In this document: positions 24,784-32,061 of the stretch, in pieces
How positions within the stretch are numbered: the first letter of the stretch is position 1
Layout: every line of letters begins with the position of its first letter
Origin: Streptomyces niveus
GTDB taxonomy: Bacteria > Actinomycetota > Actinomycetes > Streptomycetales > Streptomycetaceae
Assembly (NCBI RefSeq): GCF_002009175.1
Contig: NZ_CP018047.1
Coordinates: 6,510,001 to 6,574,000 of the forward strand
Length of the DNA stretch: 64,000 nt
Direction: 5' to 3'
Notes under the pieces: model-generated
What the model was told of the DNA's origin: nothing
Seen by the model: only the letters and a program-made list of their open reading frames with translations
Database searches by the model: none
Position numbers and translations under genes: made by a program

Positions 24784-25782
24784 CTAGGGCGTGTCCTGGG
24801 CCACTTGAGCCTTCGCCCGGCGCGGGCGGGAGCGCGCCACCGCGACTCCCGCCAGGCAGAGCACACCACCGGCGAGCGTGAGCGCCCCGGGGATCTCGTC
24901 CAGCAGCAGCCAGGCCATCAGGACGACGATCGCCGGGACCGCGTACGTCGTGGCGCCCATCCGCGACGCCGTTGTACGGGCCAGGGCGTACGCCCACGTC
25001 GTGAACGCCAGCGCCGTCGGGAACACGCCCAGATAGACCATGTTGAGCGTCGCCGACAGCGGCGCGTGCGCGGCGTCCTGCACGAGCTGCCAGCCGAACG
25101 GGAGGCAGCCGACCGCCCCGATCAGTGCGCCGTACGTCGTCACCTGCAACGGGGTCGCGTACGCCAGCGTGGGCTTCTGGGCGACGACACCGCCCGCGTA
25201 CGCCACCGCCGCCACCAGACAGAGCACCACGCCGAGTACGGAGGTGCTGCCGTCGCCGGCCATCGACAGACCCACCACCACGGCGCCGGCGAAGGACACC
25301 GCCATACCGGTCAGCAGCCGGGGCGCCAGGCTCTCGCCCAGCAGCCGGAACGCGAGCAGCGCCATCAGCAGCGGCGCGATGTTGACGACGAGGGACGCCG
25401 TGCCCGCGTCGACCAGCTGCTCGCCCCAGTTGAGGACGACCGAGTAGCCGCCGAACCAGAGCAGCCCCGACACCACGATTCCGGGCCAGGCGGCGCGCGG
25501 CGGCAGCCCTTCGCGGCGTATCAGCAGGATCGCGACCAGCACCAGCGATCCGGTCAGCAGCCGGCCGAGGGCCAGCGCGCCCGGCGCGTACGCCTCGCCC
25601 GCGCTGCGGATGGACACGAAGGCCGACGCCCAGAGGATGACGGTGACCCCGGCGGCGGCCAGGGCCAGCGGCTGCGCGCGGCCGGTGGATCCGTCGGACG
25701 CGGTGGACGTGCCGTGAGCGACCGTCGGTGTGGCCGCCGGTGCGGCCGGGCGCGCCTGGGCACGCGGGAAGAGTTTCGCCAT
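24784..25782 (-). CDS. EamA family (DMT superfamily) transporter
   Basis: A 332-residue membrane protein with ten predicted spans arranged as two EamA repeats, the first around VILWASAFVSIRSAGEAYAPGALALGR and the second around ALIGAVGCLPFGWQL to LAWLLLDEIPGALTLAGGVLCL (given here only as landmarks). The hydrophilic N-terminus of about 40 residues is unusual in length. The gene ends six bases after the convergent alcohol dehydrogenase gene. An extended inverted repeat at 25801-25830 lies right upstream and probably governs expression. Export of amino acids or metabolites is typical of the family. Confidence 0.9.
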   Translation of the reverse strand: MAKLFPRAQARPAAPAATPTVAHGTSTASDGSTGRAQPLALAAAGVTVILWASAFVSIRSAGEAYAPGALALGRLLTGSLVLVAILLIRREGLPPRAAWPGIVVSGLLWFGGYSVVLNWGEQLVDAGTASLVVNIAPLLMALLAFRLLGESLAPRLLTGMAVSFAGAVVVGLSMAGDGSTSVLGVVLCLVAAVAYAGGVVAQKPTLAYATPLQVTTYGALIGAVGCLPFGWQLVQDAAHAPLSATLNMVYLGVFPTALAFTTWAYALARTTASRMGATTYAVPAIVVLMAWLLLDEIPGALTLAGGVLCLAGVAVARSRPRRAKAQVAQDTP

Positions 25783-25800
25783 GCGAGCGATGTTAAGCCC

Positions 25801-25830
25801 GTAACACTTCGGCTGTCACCGAAGTATTAC
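25801..25830. promoter_or_regulatory. 30-bp inverted repeat upstream of the EamA transporter
   Basis: GTAACACTTCGG and CCGAAGTATTAC are twelve-base arms with one mismatch, separated by CTGTCA. It starts 19 bp upstream of the transporter ATG and overlaps the stop codon of the winged-helix gene. The A/T-containing outer arms favour a protein binding site; a transcript hairpin between the two genes is the alternative. Confidence 0.6.
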
Positions 25831-26606
25831 CGAAGCCTCGCCGCCTCGATCCCCAGCAGCTCGGCGAACGCGTGCTCGCCGGTCGGCGTCACCCGCACCG
25901 CCCGCTCCGTACCGATGCGCACACACCACTTCGACTCCAGGGCGAGCCGGCACAGCCCCGCCCCCGCTACCCCCGCCAGATGGCGGCGGCGCTCCGTCCA
26001 GTCCAGACAGGAGCTGACCACCGGGCGCCGGCCGGGGCTCTCCAGCGCGATTCCCCGTTCGCGGAACCAGTCGGTGCCCTGCTCGGTGAGGGCGAAGCCC
26101 GCGTCCATCAGCAGCAGTCCGCGCCGTCCCATGGCCTCCGTGATCGTCACCCCGAGCCGGCCGGCGAAATGGTCGTAACAGGTGCGCCCGCGCGCCATGG
26201 CGCCGCTCGCCCTCGACGCGCGCACGACGTGCGGGCTGTCCCGGCCCGGCATGACGTGCGCGGCCAGCGACTCGACCAGCTCGGCGGTGGTCGCGTCGGC
26301 CAGCCGCACATACCGGTGGCGGCCCTGCCGTTCCTCGGTGACCAGCCGCGCGGCGATCAGCTTCCCGATGTGCTCGCTGGCGGTGGACGCGGCGACACCG
26401 GCCTCGCGGGCCAGCTCACCGGCCGTCCAGGCGCGTCCGTCGAGCAGCGAGAGGCAGAAGACGGCCCGCGTCTCGTCGGCGAGCAGCGCGGCGAAGCCCG
26501 CGAGGAGCGAGCCGGGGGAGGCTGAAGGGGCGGGCAGTCCGAAGGGGTCGGCGGTGGCCGGTTCCGCGGTGGAGCCGGCCGCTTTCGGGGTGGGGGTCTG
26601 TGGCAT
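25827..26606 (-). CDS. ArsR-like winged helix-turn-helix regulator
   Basis: A 259-residue DNA-binding protein. The helix-turn-helix lies near residues 35-105 (LADETRAVFCLSLLDGRAWT, REAGVAASTASEHIGKLIAA, VTEERQGRHRYVRLA), the ArsR pattern. A longer C-terminal half (TCYDHFAGRLGVTITEAMGR and GLCRLALESKWCVRIG) is shared by many actinobacterial transcription factors next to transporters. The ATG at 26606 was chosen because the frame further upstream is antisense to the TetR gene. It likely regulates the EamA gene 44 bp downstream. Cysteines at C in TCYDHF, SSCLDW and KWCVRI are noted but no metal site is proven. Confidence 0.82.
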   Translation of the reverse strand: MPQTPTPKAAGSTAEPATADPFGLPAPSASPGSLLAGFAALLADETRAVFCLSLLDGRAWTAGELAREAGVAASTASEHIGKLIAARLVTEERQGRHRYVRLADATTAELVESLAAHVMPGRDSPHVVRASRASGAMARGRTCYDHFAGRLGVTITEAMGRRGLLLMDAGFALTEQGTDWFRERGIALESPGRRPVVSSCLDWTERRRHLAGVAGAGLCRLALESKWCVRIGTERAVRVTPTGEHAFAELLGIEAARLR

Positions 26607-26620
26607 GCCTCCAGGGTGCC

Positions 26621-27277
26621 TCAAGAACTCTTCGGTGTGGCCCGAACTGTCTCGTACTGTCCGGCCAGCCCGTCGATCAGCGCCCTGAGCCCCGTCTCGA
26701 AGGCCCCTTCGTCCACCCGCTGCTGCCGCTCGGCCAGCAGATGGGCCTGGCCGAGATGCGGATAGTCGGCGGGGTCGTACGCCGTCTCGTCGTCCACGAA
26801 GCCGCGGGCGAACGAGCCGAGCGCCGAACCCGTGATGAAGTACCGCATCAGCGCGCCGATATGAGTGGCCTGGGCCGGCGGCCACCCCGCCCGGACCATC
26901 GCGCCGAAGACCGTGTCGGCCACCCGCAGCCCCGCCGGGCGGCGGCCCGGTCCCTGGGCGAGCACGGGAACGATGTGCGGGTGCGCGGTGAGCGCGGCGC
27001 GGTAGGAGACGGCGTAGTCGTACAGCGCGGTGCGCCAGTCCCGTGCGTCGTCCTCGTCGAACATCGACAGATCGACCTGCGCGCTGACGGAGTCCGCGAC
27101 GGCGTCCAGGATCTCGTCCTTGTTGCGGAAGTGGTTGTAGAGGGACGGCCCGCTGACCCCCAGCTCCGCCGCCAGCCGGCGGGTGGAGACGGCACCGAGC
27201 CCTTCGGCGTCCACGAGCGCGCCCGCGGTCGCGACGATGCGGTCTCGGCTGAGCAGCGGCTTGCGGGGTCGGGCCAT
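26621..27277 (-). CDS. TetR family regulator
   Basis: About 218 residues. The helix-turn-helix reads LLSRDRIVATAGALVDAEG, then STRRLAAELGVSGPSLYNHF and NKDEILDAVAD, and the C-terminal domain resembles the TetR class C fold (RTALYDYAVSYRAALTAHPH). ATG at 27277 (MARPRKPL) is used; an ATG nine bases upstream is possible. It is followed after 14 bp by the ArsR-like gene on the same strand and is divergent from another TetR gene. The target is unknown. Confidence 0.86.
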   Translation of the reverse strand: MARPRKPLLSRDRIVATAGALVDAEGLGAVSTRRLAAELGVSGPSLYNHFRNKDEILDAVADSVSAQVDLSMFDEDDARDWRTALYDYAVSYRAALTAHPHIVPVLAQGPGRRPAGLRVADTVFGAMVRAGWPPAQATHIGALMRYFITGSALGSFARGFVDDETAYDPADYPHLGQAHLLAERQQRVDEGAFETGLRALIDGLAGQYETVRATPKSS

Positions 27278-27363
27278 GGCGCACATCGTATGGCTGTGGT
27301 CCCGGCGCCGGGCCCGGCCCCACCGCCCGGCGATGGTACGACGGCGGTTCCACGTACAGACCT

Positions 27364-27376
27364 AAGCGCTTGCTCA
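27364..27376. promoter_or_regulatory. KstR2-like operator, copy A
   Basis: AAGCGCTTGCTCA, identical over 13 bases to the sequence at 28596-28608. It lies 48 bp before the TetR gene at 27424, consistent with autoregulation. The core AAGCGCTT is a perfect palindrome. The longer pattern is close to the mycobacterial KstR2 consensus (A-n-CAAG-nn-CTTG-n-T). Confidence 0.6.
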
Positions 27377-27423
27377 CCTTCGGGGTAGGGTGTGCGTTCT
27401 GCCGACCGGAAGGGGCGAGAGCG

Positions 27424-28053
27424 ATGCGTACGGCGGAACGGACGGCCGACGGCGAGGGCGTGCCGTGGGGTGAGGTCACGCCCGAGGCGGCCAGAAGGCT
27501 GCTCGTCGCCGCCGTGGAGGCGTTCGCCGAGCGCGGGTACCACGCGACCACCACCCGCGACATCGCGAGCCGGGCCGGTATGAGCCCGGCGGCGCTCTAC
27601 ATCCACTACAAGACCAAGGAAGAGCTGCTTCACCGGATCAGCCGGATCGGCCACGACAAGGCCCTGGAGATCCTTGAAGCCGCCGCCGACCGTGACGGCA
27701 CGGCGGCCGAGCGGCTCACCGACGCGGTGCGCTCCTTCGTCGGCTGGCACGCGGCACGTCACACCACGGCGCGTGTGGTCCAGTACGAACTCGACGCCCT
27801 CGCCGACGAGCACCGCACGGAGATCGTCGAACTGCGCAGGCGCAGCGACGCGACCGTCCGCCGGATCCTCCAGGACGGCGTACGCGACGGGGAGTTCGAC
27901 GTCCCGGACGTGCCGGGCACCACCCTGGCCGTGCTGTCGCTCTGCATCGACGTGGCGCGCTGGTTCAACACACAGGGGCGCCGGACGCCCGACGAGGTCG
28001 GCGCGCTCTACGCCGACCTCGTGCTCCGCATGGTGGTCTCACGCGACTCGTGA
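27424..28053 (+). CDS. TetR family regulator, KstR2/FadR-like
   Basis: A 209-residue repressor. The helix-turn-helix is near residues 20-65 (LLVAAVEAFAERGYHATTTR, IASRAGMSPAALYIHYKTKE). The recognition helix and the following EELLHRISRIGHDKALEILE resemble regulators of acyl-CoA or sterol-ring catabolism. ATG at 27424 fits the domain start. A 13-base operator-like sequence precedes the gene and an identical one precedes the MaoC gene at 28552, so it probably controls both itself and that hydratase. A CoA thioester is the expected ligand. Confidence 0.86.
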   Translation: MRTAERTADGEGVPWGEVTPEAARRLLVAAVEAFAERGYHATTTRDIASRAGMSPAALYIHYKTKEELLHRISRIGHDKALEILEAAADRDGTAAERLTDAVRSFVGWHAARHTTARVVQYELDALADEHRTEIVELRRRSDATVRRILQDGVRDGEFDVPDVPGTTLAVLSLCIDVARWFNTQGRRTPDEVGALYADLVLRMVVSRDS

Positions 28054-28090
28054 GGACGGGCGAGGGCGGCCGTCCGGCCATGACGCCCGG

Positions 28091-28552
28091 TCAGAAGTAG
28101 TACCGGGACACCGACTCCGCGACGCACACCGGCTTCTCGGCGCCCTCGCGCTCCACCGTGACGAGCGCGGTGACCTGGACACCGCCGCCCGCCTCGGCGA
28201 CCTCTTTCAGCACGGCTGTCGCGCGCACCCGTGAGCCCACGGGCACGGGGGAGGGGAAACGGACCTTGTTGGCACCGTAGTTGACGCCCATCGTCACGTT
28301 CTCGACGGCCAGGACCTGCGGGACGAGGACCGGCAGGAGCGACAGCGTCAGATAGCCGTGCGCGATGGTCGTGCCGAACGGTCCCTTCGCCGCCCGCTCC
28401 GGGTCCACATGGATCCACTGGTGGTCACCGGTGGCCTCGGCGAAGAGATCGATCCGCTTCTGGTCGACCTCCAGCCAGTCGCTGTGCCCCAACTGCTCGC
28501 CGACGGCGGCGCGCAGCTCCTCGGCGGAAGTGAAGATCCTCGGCTCAGCCAT
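28091..28552 (-). CDS. MaoC family (R)-specific enoyl-CoA hydratase
   Basis: A 153-residue single hot-dog protein. The hydratase 2 motif is complete: ATGDHQWIHVDPERA with the catalytic Asp and His, then GPFGTTIAHGYLTLSL. It should hydrate trans-2-enoyl-CoA to the (R)-3-hydroxy form. ATG at 28552 (MAEPRIFT) follows GAGAGGCAGG. Upstream frame to 28612 is open but not homologous. It converges with the TetR gene at 27424, and the 13-base repeated operator sits 44 bp upstream, so control by that regulator is likely. Confidence 0.93.
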   Translation of the reverse strand: MAEPRIFTSAEELRAAVGEQLGHSDWLEVDQKRIDLFAEATGDHQWIHVDPERAAKGPFGTTIAHGYLTLSLLPVLVPQVLAVENVTMGVNYGANKVRFPSPVPVGSRVRATAVLKEVAEAGGGVQVTALVTVEREGAEKPVCVAESVSRYYF

Positions 28553-28595
28553 GTCAGTCGATACCTGCCTCTCAAGCGCCGTCCGCGCGGTGTCC

Positions 28596-28608
28596 AAGCG
28601 CTTGCTCA
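28596..28608. promoter_or_regulatory. KstR2-like operator, copy B
   Basis: AAGCGCTTGCTCA, upstream of the MaoC gene and about 65 bp before soxR. With its left flank it reads CCAAGCGCTTGCTC, matching the palindromic KstR2-type consensus except at one outer base. It may affect both divergent genes. Confidence 0.6.
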
Positions 28609-28671
28609 GCATGGTTGGGGGCCGCCTGTCCTGTCAACGCGTGACACGTGGGCAGACGTAGGCTCGGCCGG

Positions 28672-29142
28672 GTGCCGAAGATTCCGGAGAATGTTCATGA
28701 ACTCACCGTCGGGCAGCTGTCAGCGCGCAGCGGTGCCGCGACGTCGGCCCTGCACTTCTACGAGGCGAAGGGTCTGATCAGCAGCCGCAGGACCAGCGGC
28801 AACCAGCGCCGCTACAGCAGGGACACACTCCGCCGGGTCGCCTTCGTGCGCGCTGCCCAGCGCGTGGGAATCCCGCTCGCCACCATCAGGGACGCTCTCG
28901 CCGAGCTTCCCGAGGGGCGTACACCGAACCACGACGACTGGGCGCGGCTCTCCAAGGCATGGCGCTCGGAACTCGACGAGCGCATCAAGCGGCTCGGCCG
29001 GCTGCGGGACCATCTGACCGACTGCATCGGCTGCGGGTGTCTGTCGCTGGAGTCGTGCGTGCTGTCCAACCCGGACGACGCGTTCGGCGACCGGATGTCC
29101 GGCTCCCGGCTCCTGGCTGAGCGCAGGCGCGCGCCGAAGTAG
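28672..29142 (+). CDS. soxR: Redox-sensitive transcriptional activator SoxR
   Basis: A 156-residue MerR-family regulator. The MerR winged helix reads LTVGQLSARSGAATSALHFY, then EAKGLISSRRTSGNQRRY. The [2Fe-2S] cluster site CIGCGCLSLESC has the four cysteines in C-x2-C-x-C-x5-C spacing, which is diagnostic. In Streptomyces SoxR responds to redox-active pigments and turns on small efflux and oxidoreductase genes. GTG at 28672 matches the start of known homologues better than the ATG at 28648. No SoxR box was seen nearby. Confidence 0.95.
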   Translation: MPKIPENVHELTVGQLSARSGAATSALHFYEAKGLISSRRTSGNQRRYSRDTLRRVAFVRAAQRVGIPLATIRDALAELPEGRTPNHDDWARLSKAWRSELDERIKRLGRLRDHLTDCIGCGCLSLESCVLSNPDDAFGDRMSGSRLLAERRRAPK

Positions 29143-29278
29143 TCTCCGCGCACCGCCCTTTACGTCCCGCGTGCCGGGCTTCGCGCGTCCATGTCGATGC
29201 CGTACGTCCGGACGGACCGGTGCGCCCCCGAACCGATCCGTGTGCCGTCCGCCGTCATCGGGCCCGCCCGGTGGCGGG

Positions 29279-29890
29279 TCAGGCGACCGAGGCCAGCTCC
29301 CGCTGCCGTACGAGCTTCGCCCGCTCCATGGCCTCGGATGTGAGAACGGGCCGCGGCACGACAATGCCACAGCCCTTGCACACCGGTCCCGACCACGGGG
29401 CCTGCGAAAGATCCGGCCGCCAGACGATCCCCTTCTCCGCGCACACCGGGCACACTTTGCCCGGTCCCGACTCCAGTCCGGCGATCAGCCGGCGCAGCAC
29501 CTCGGCGAGCGGCTCCGAGGGGTGGACGGCCGGGTCGTCGCACCGCGCCACCCCGTTGCCGCCCCAGGTCCTGCGGTGCCAGTCGTCGAACGTTCGCGGT
29601 CTTCTCAGCCCGTCGTGCTTCTCGCGCTTACGGCGCTTGGCGAACTGGACCTCGTAGGCGAGCCAGACGGCCCGCGCCTCTTCGAGTTCGTCGAGCGCGG
29701 CCGTCAGCCGCACCGGATCGGGAGCTCGGTCCTCCGGCTCGATGTCATGCCGTTCGCAGAGGTGGTCCCAGGTGGCTCGATGCCCATAAGGGGCAAATCG
29801 TTCAAGGCACTTGCGCAGTGAATACCGGCGCAGTGCCAGATCGCATCGCGGATCGCGCACCTGTCTCGCGAGACTCCGGAATCCGGCCAT
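29279..29890 (-). CDS. Conserved hypothetical protein with a zinc-ribbon-like C-terminus
   Basis: A 203-residue protein that I cannot assign. The N-terminal two thirds are charged and helical (RDPRCDLALRRYSLRKCLER, LDELEEARAVWLAYEVQF). Near the end two C-x2-C pairs, KVCPVCAEKG and PVCKGCGIVV, are spaced about 25 residues apart and would form a zinc ribbon, often found in proteins that bind nucleic acid. The gene is monocistronic, with soxR convergent at 29142 and a pseudogene region upstream. ATG at 29890 is the only reasonable start. Confidence 0.65.
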   Translation of the reverse strand: MAGFRSLARQVRDPRCDLALRRYSLRKCLERFAPYGHRATWDHLCERHDIEPEDRAPDPVRLTAALDELEEARAVWLAYEVQFAKRRKREKHDGLRRPRTFDDWHRRTWGGNGVARCDDPAVHPSEPLAEVLRRLIAGLESGPGKVCPVCAEKGIVWRPDLSQAPWSGPVCKGCGIVVPRPVLTSEAMERAKLVRQRELASVA

Positions 29891-30080
29891 CGCCCGCCAC
29901 CTCCGTCGGTTGCTGTACCAGCGTCATCCAATAGACGTACGCGTGCCCGATCCGGCTCCATCGAAAATCCGATGGCAGCCATCAGGCGATTTTTCACTCC
30001 TGAGGGCTGCCGCCGGACCGGTCGGCGGTACAGGAGGCGACGTGCGCCGTTATGTCCGGAACCTGGCGAGTTCGCCCTGC

Positions 30081-30330
30081 CGGGTCGAACGACTCCCGGT
30101 CGTGGACGTGCAGTTGGACCCCGCCCACGGTCTTGCCCTGGAACGTGGAGAACGCCGGCGCGAAGTACGCCTCCCTCAGGCGCACCTCGGGCAGCCTGGG
30201 AGATCGGCTTGCGGCCGGCGAACGTGGCGAACTCCGGGTGCCGTACGGGGCCGAGCGCCGCCCGGCCGGTGACGGCGTTCGGGCGGTCGAGCACGACGAA
30301 GCGCTTGCCGGCGAGGGCCGCCGCCTCCAT
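30081..30330 (-). pseudogene. Collapsed remnant of a NamZ/DUF1343-like (exo-beta-N-acetylmuramidase) gene
   Basis: Two adjacent fragments in different frames look like parts of one family. From 30330 to 30196 the frame reads EAAALAGKRFVVLDRPNAV then GRAALGPVRHPEFATF and GRKPISQ. From 30194 to 30081 a shifted frame reads LPEVRLREAYFAPAFSTFQG then KTVGGVQLHVHDRESFDP. In intact proteins these blocks are far apart within about 400 residues, so most of the middle and both ends are deleted and the frame is broken at about 30195. The product would have been a secreted cell-wall amino-sugar hydrolase. Family recognition is from memory. Confidence 0.6.
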
Positions 30331-30452
30331 CCCGCCGACCGCCGTCGCCGCGACCGGGCCGCCTTCACCGGGTCCGTCGGGTGGCCGGTTCTGTCCCGAG
30401 GGCGGACCCGCCCGCCGGGCGGACCCGGGGGCCGCGCCCCTTCCGTCACGAC

Positions 30453-30470
30453 ATACCGACTGGTTAGTCT
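30453..30470. promoter_or_regulatory. Operator A of the 4-hydroxyacid-type module
   Basis: ATACCGAC-TG-GTTAGTCT, with a perfect left half and a degenerate right half. It shares ATACCGACTGGT with the site at 34361-34378 read on the other strand. It lies 50-67 bp before the SDR start. Similar TACCGAC-centred palindromes are bound by TetR proteins that control acyl-CoA metabolism, such as PfmR of Thermus. Confidence 0.6.
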
Positions 30471-30519
30471 GCCGGGGTCGAGTGGTGCTGTTCCACGGTG
30501 AACCGGAGAGGCAGGTCCG

Positions 30520-31290
30520 ATGAGTACGGTGCGGGACGCGCGTGTGGTGGTCACAGGAGCAGGGGGCGGTATCGGGGCCGCCCTCGCCCGCGGATTCGCC
30601 TCCGGCGGCGCCCGCGTCGTCGTCAACGACCTCGACGCCGCGAAGGCCGAGGCCGTCGCCGAGTCCATCGGCTCCGGCACCGTCGCCGTACCGGGCGACG
30701 CCTCCGCCGTCGTCGAACAGGCCCGCGACGCGCTCGGCGGCGCCGTCGACATCTACTGCGCCAACGCCGGGCTCGGCTCACCCGGTGACGCCTTCGCCGG
30801 CGAGGACGTCTGGGCCTCGGCCTGGGACGTCAACGTCATGGCGCACGTACGCGCCTCCCGGATCCTGCTGCCCGACTGGCTGGAGCGCGGCGCCGGCCGG
30901 TTCGTCTCAACCGTCTCCGCCGCCGGACTGCTCACGATGATCGGCGCGGCGCCGTACAGCGTCACCAAGCACGGCGCGCTCGCCTACGCGGAATGGCTCT
31001 CGCTGACCTACCGCCACCGGGGGCTCAAGGTCCACGCCATCTGCCCGCAGGGCGTCCGTACGGACATGCTCACCTCCGCCGGATCGGCGGGCGATCTCGT
31101 ACTCGCCCCGACGGCGATCGAGCCCGAGGCCGTCGCCGACGCGCTGTTCGACGCGATGGCCGAGGACCGGTTCCTGGTGCTGCCGCACGCCGAGGTGGCC
31201 GGCTACTACCGGGCCCGCTCCACCGACCCCGACCGCTGGCTGACCGGCATGAACCAGATCCAGCAGAAATGGGAAGGGGCCGGGCGATGA
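30520..31290 (+). CDS. Short-chain dehydrogenase/reductase
   Basis: A 256-residue classical SDR. Cofactor site is VTGAGGGIGAALA, the N-A-G motif is CANAGLGS, and the catalytic S-Y-K are in FVSTVSAAG and PYSVTKHGA. ATG at 30520 follows GAGAGGCAGG. It heads a rightward unit with a ligase remnant and a TetR gene, facing an acyl-CoA dehydrogenase and a phosphotransferase. A 3-hydroxyacyl-CoA or related hydroxyacid dehydrogenase role fits that context, with NAD(P) as partner. Confidence 0.92.
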   Translation: MSTVRDARVVVTGAGGGIGAALARGFASGGARVVVNDLDAAKAEAVAESIGSGTVAVPGDASAVVEQARDALGGAVDIYCANAGLGSPGDAFAGEDVWASAWDVNVMAHVRASRILLPDWLERGAGRFVSTVSAAGLLTMIGAAPYSVTKHGALAYAEWLSLTYRHRGLKVHAICPQGVRTDMLTSAGSAGDLVLAPTAIEPEAVADALFDAMAEDRFLVLPHAEVAGYYRARSTDPDRWLTGMNQIQQKWEGAGR

Positions 31291-31436
31291 CGGAGCCGTA
31301 CGGTGTGCGGGTCCTGCCCGACCTCTCCAGGACCACGGGTGGGAAGATCCTCAGGCGTGAACCGCGTTCACGCAAGGAGACGGCGCCGAACGCGACGGCG
31401 TCGGACACCGCGGCGGCGGAAACCGCCGCGAGCTGA
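31287..31436 (+). pseudogene. In-frame remnant of an acyl-CoA synthetase gene
   Basis: A 49-codon frame starting with ATG in the stop of the SDR gene (ATGA). The early residues MTEPYGVRVLPD look like a ligase start. They run directly into RTTGGKILRREPRS, which matches the extreme C-terminal lysine motif of AMP-forming acyl-CoA synthetases (usually T-x-x-GKILRRELR). Everything between, about 500 residues, is missing. The tail is an alanine/threonine-rich stretch. It is best read as an internal deletion that left both ends in frame; the peptide cannot be an active ligase. Confidence 0.6.
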
Positions 31437-31452
31437 GAGGCAGGTGGCGACA

Positions 31453-32046
31453 GTGGCCAGAACGACTGACGGGAAGGGCACCCCCGTCCCCCAGCGGCTG
31501 CTGGCCGCCGCCACCCGGCTCTTCGCCGAGCAGGGCTACGGCAGTACGTCGGTCCAGGAGATCGTGGAGGCGGCCGGCGTCACCAAGGGCGCGCTCTACC
31601 ACTACTTCGGCTCCAAGGAAGACCTCCTCCAGGAGGTGTACGCACGCGTCCTGCGCCTCCAGCAGGAGCGGCTGGACGCCTTCGCCGACGCCGACGAGCC
31701 CGTGGAGCGCCGGCTGCGCGCGGCGGCGGCCGACGTCGTCGTCACCACCATCGAGAATCTGGACGACGCGGCGATCTTCTTCCGCTCGATGCACCATCTG
31801 AGCCCGGAGAAGAACAAGCAGGTACGGGCCGAGCGGCGGCGCTACCACGAGCGGTTCCGCGCCCTGGTCGAAGAGGGCCAGCGCAGCGGGGTGTTCACCT
31901 CCGCCACGCCCTCCGACCTGGTGGTGGACTACCACTTCGGGTCGGTCCACCACCTCTCCACCTGGTACCGGCCGGACGGCCCGCTCACACCGCAGCAGGT
32001 CGCGGACCACCTCGCGGACCTGCTGCTGCGCGCGCTGCGCCCGTAG
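31453..32046 (+). CDS. TetR family regulator of the acyl-CoA dehydrogenase module
   Basis: About 197 residues. The helix-turn-helix reads VPQRLLAAATRLFAEQGYGS, then VQEIVEAAGVTKGALYHYFG and SKEDLLQEVY. The ligand domain contains IFFRSMHHLSPEKNKQVRAE, typical of regulators near acyl-CoA dehydrogenases. GTG at 31453 is preferred for ribosome-site spacing; GTG at 31444 is in frame and possible. It lies between the SDR unit and the convergent dehydrogenase unit, and both units start beside related operators, so it is the probable shared repressor. Confidence 0.87.
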   Translation: MARTTDGKGTPVPQRLLAAATRLFAEQGYGSTSVQEIVEAAGVTKGALYHYFGSKEDLLQEVYARVLRLQQERLDAFADADEPVERRLRAAAADVVVTTIENLDDAAIFFRSMHHLSPEKNKQVRAERRRYHERFRALVEEGQRSGVFTSATPSDLVVDYHFGSVHHLSTWYRPDGPLTPQQVADHLADLLLRALRP

Positions 32047-32061
32047 GGGCCCCGCCCACGG

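Noticed and set aside
29891..30519. A functional minus-strand gene of 252 codons at 29994-30752
   Set aside because: Only about 40 residues resemble a known family, and they continue a match that starts in another frame. The remainder is shadow of the SDR gene, so a pseudogene fits better.
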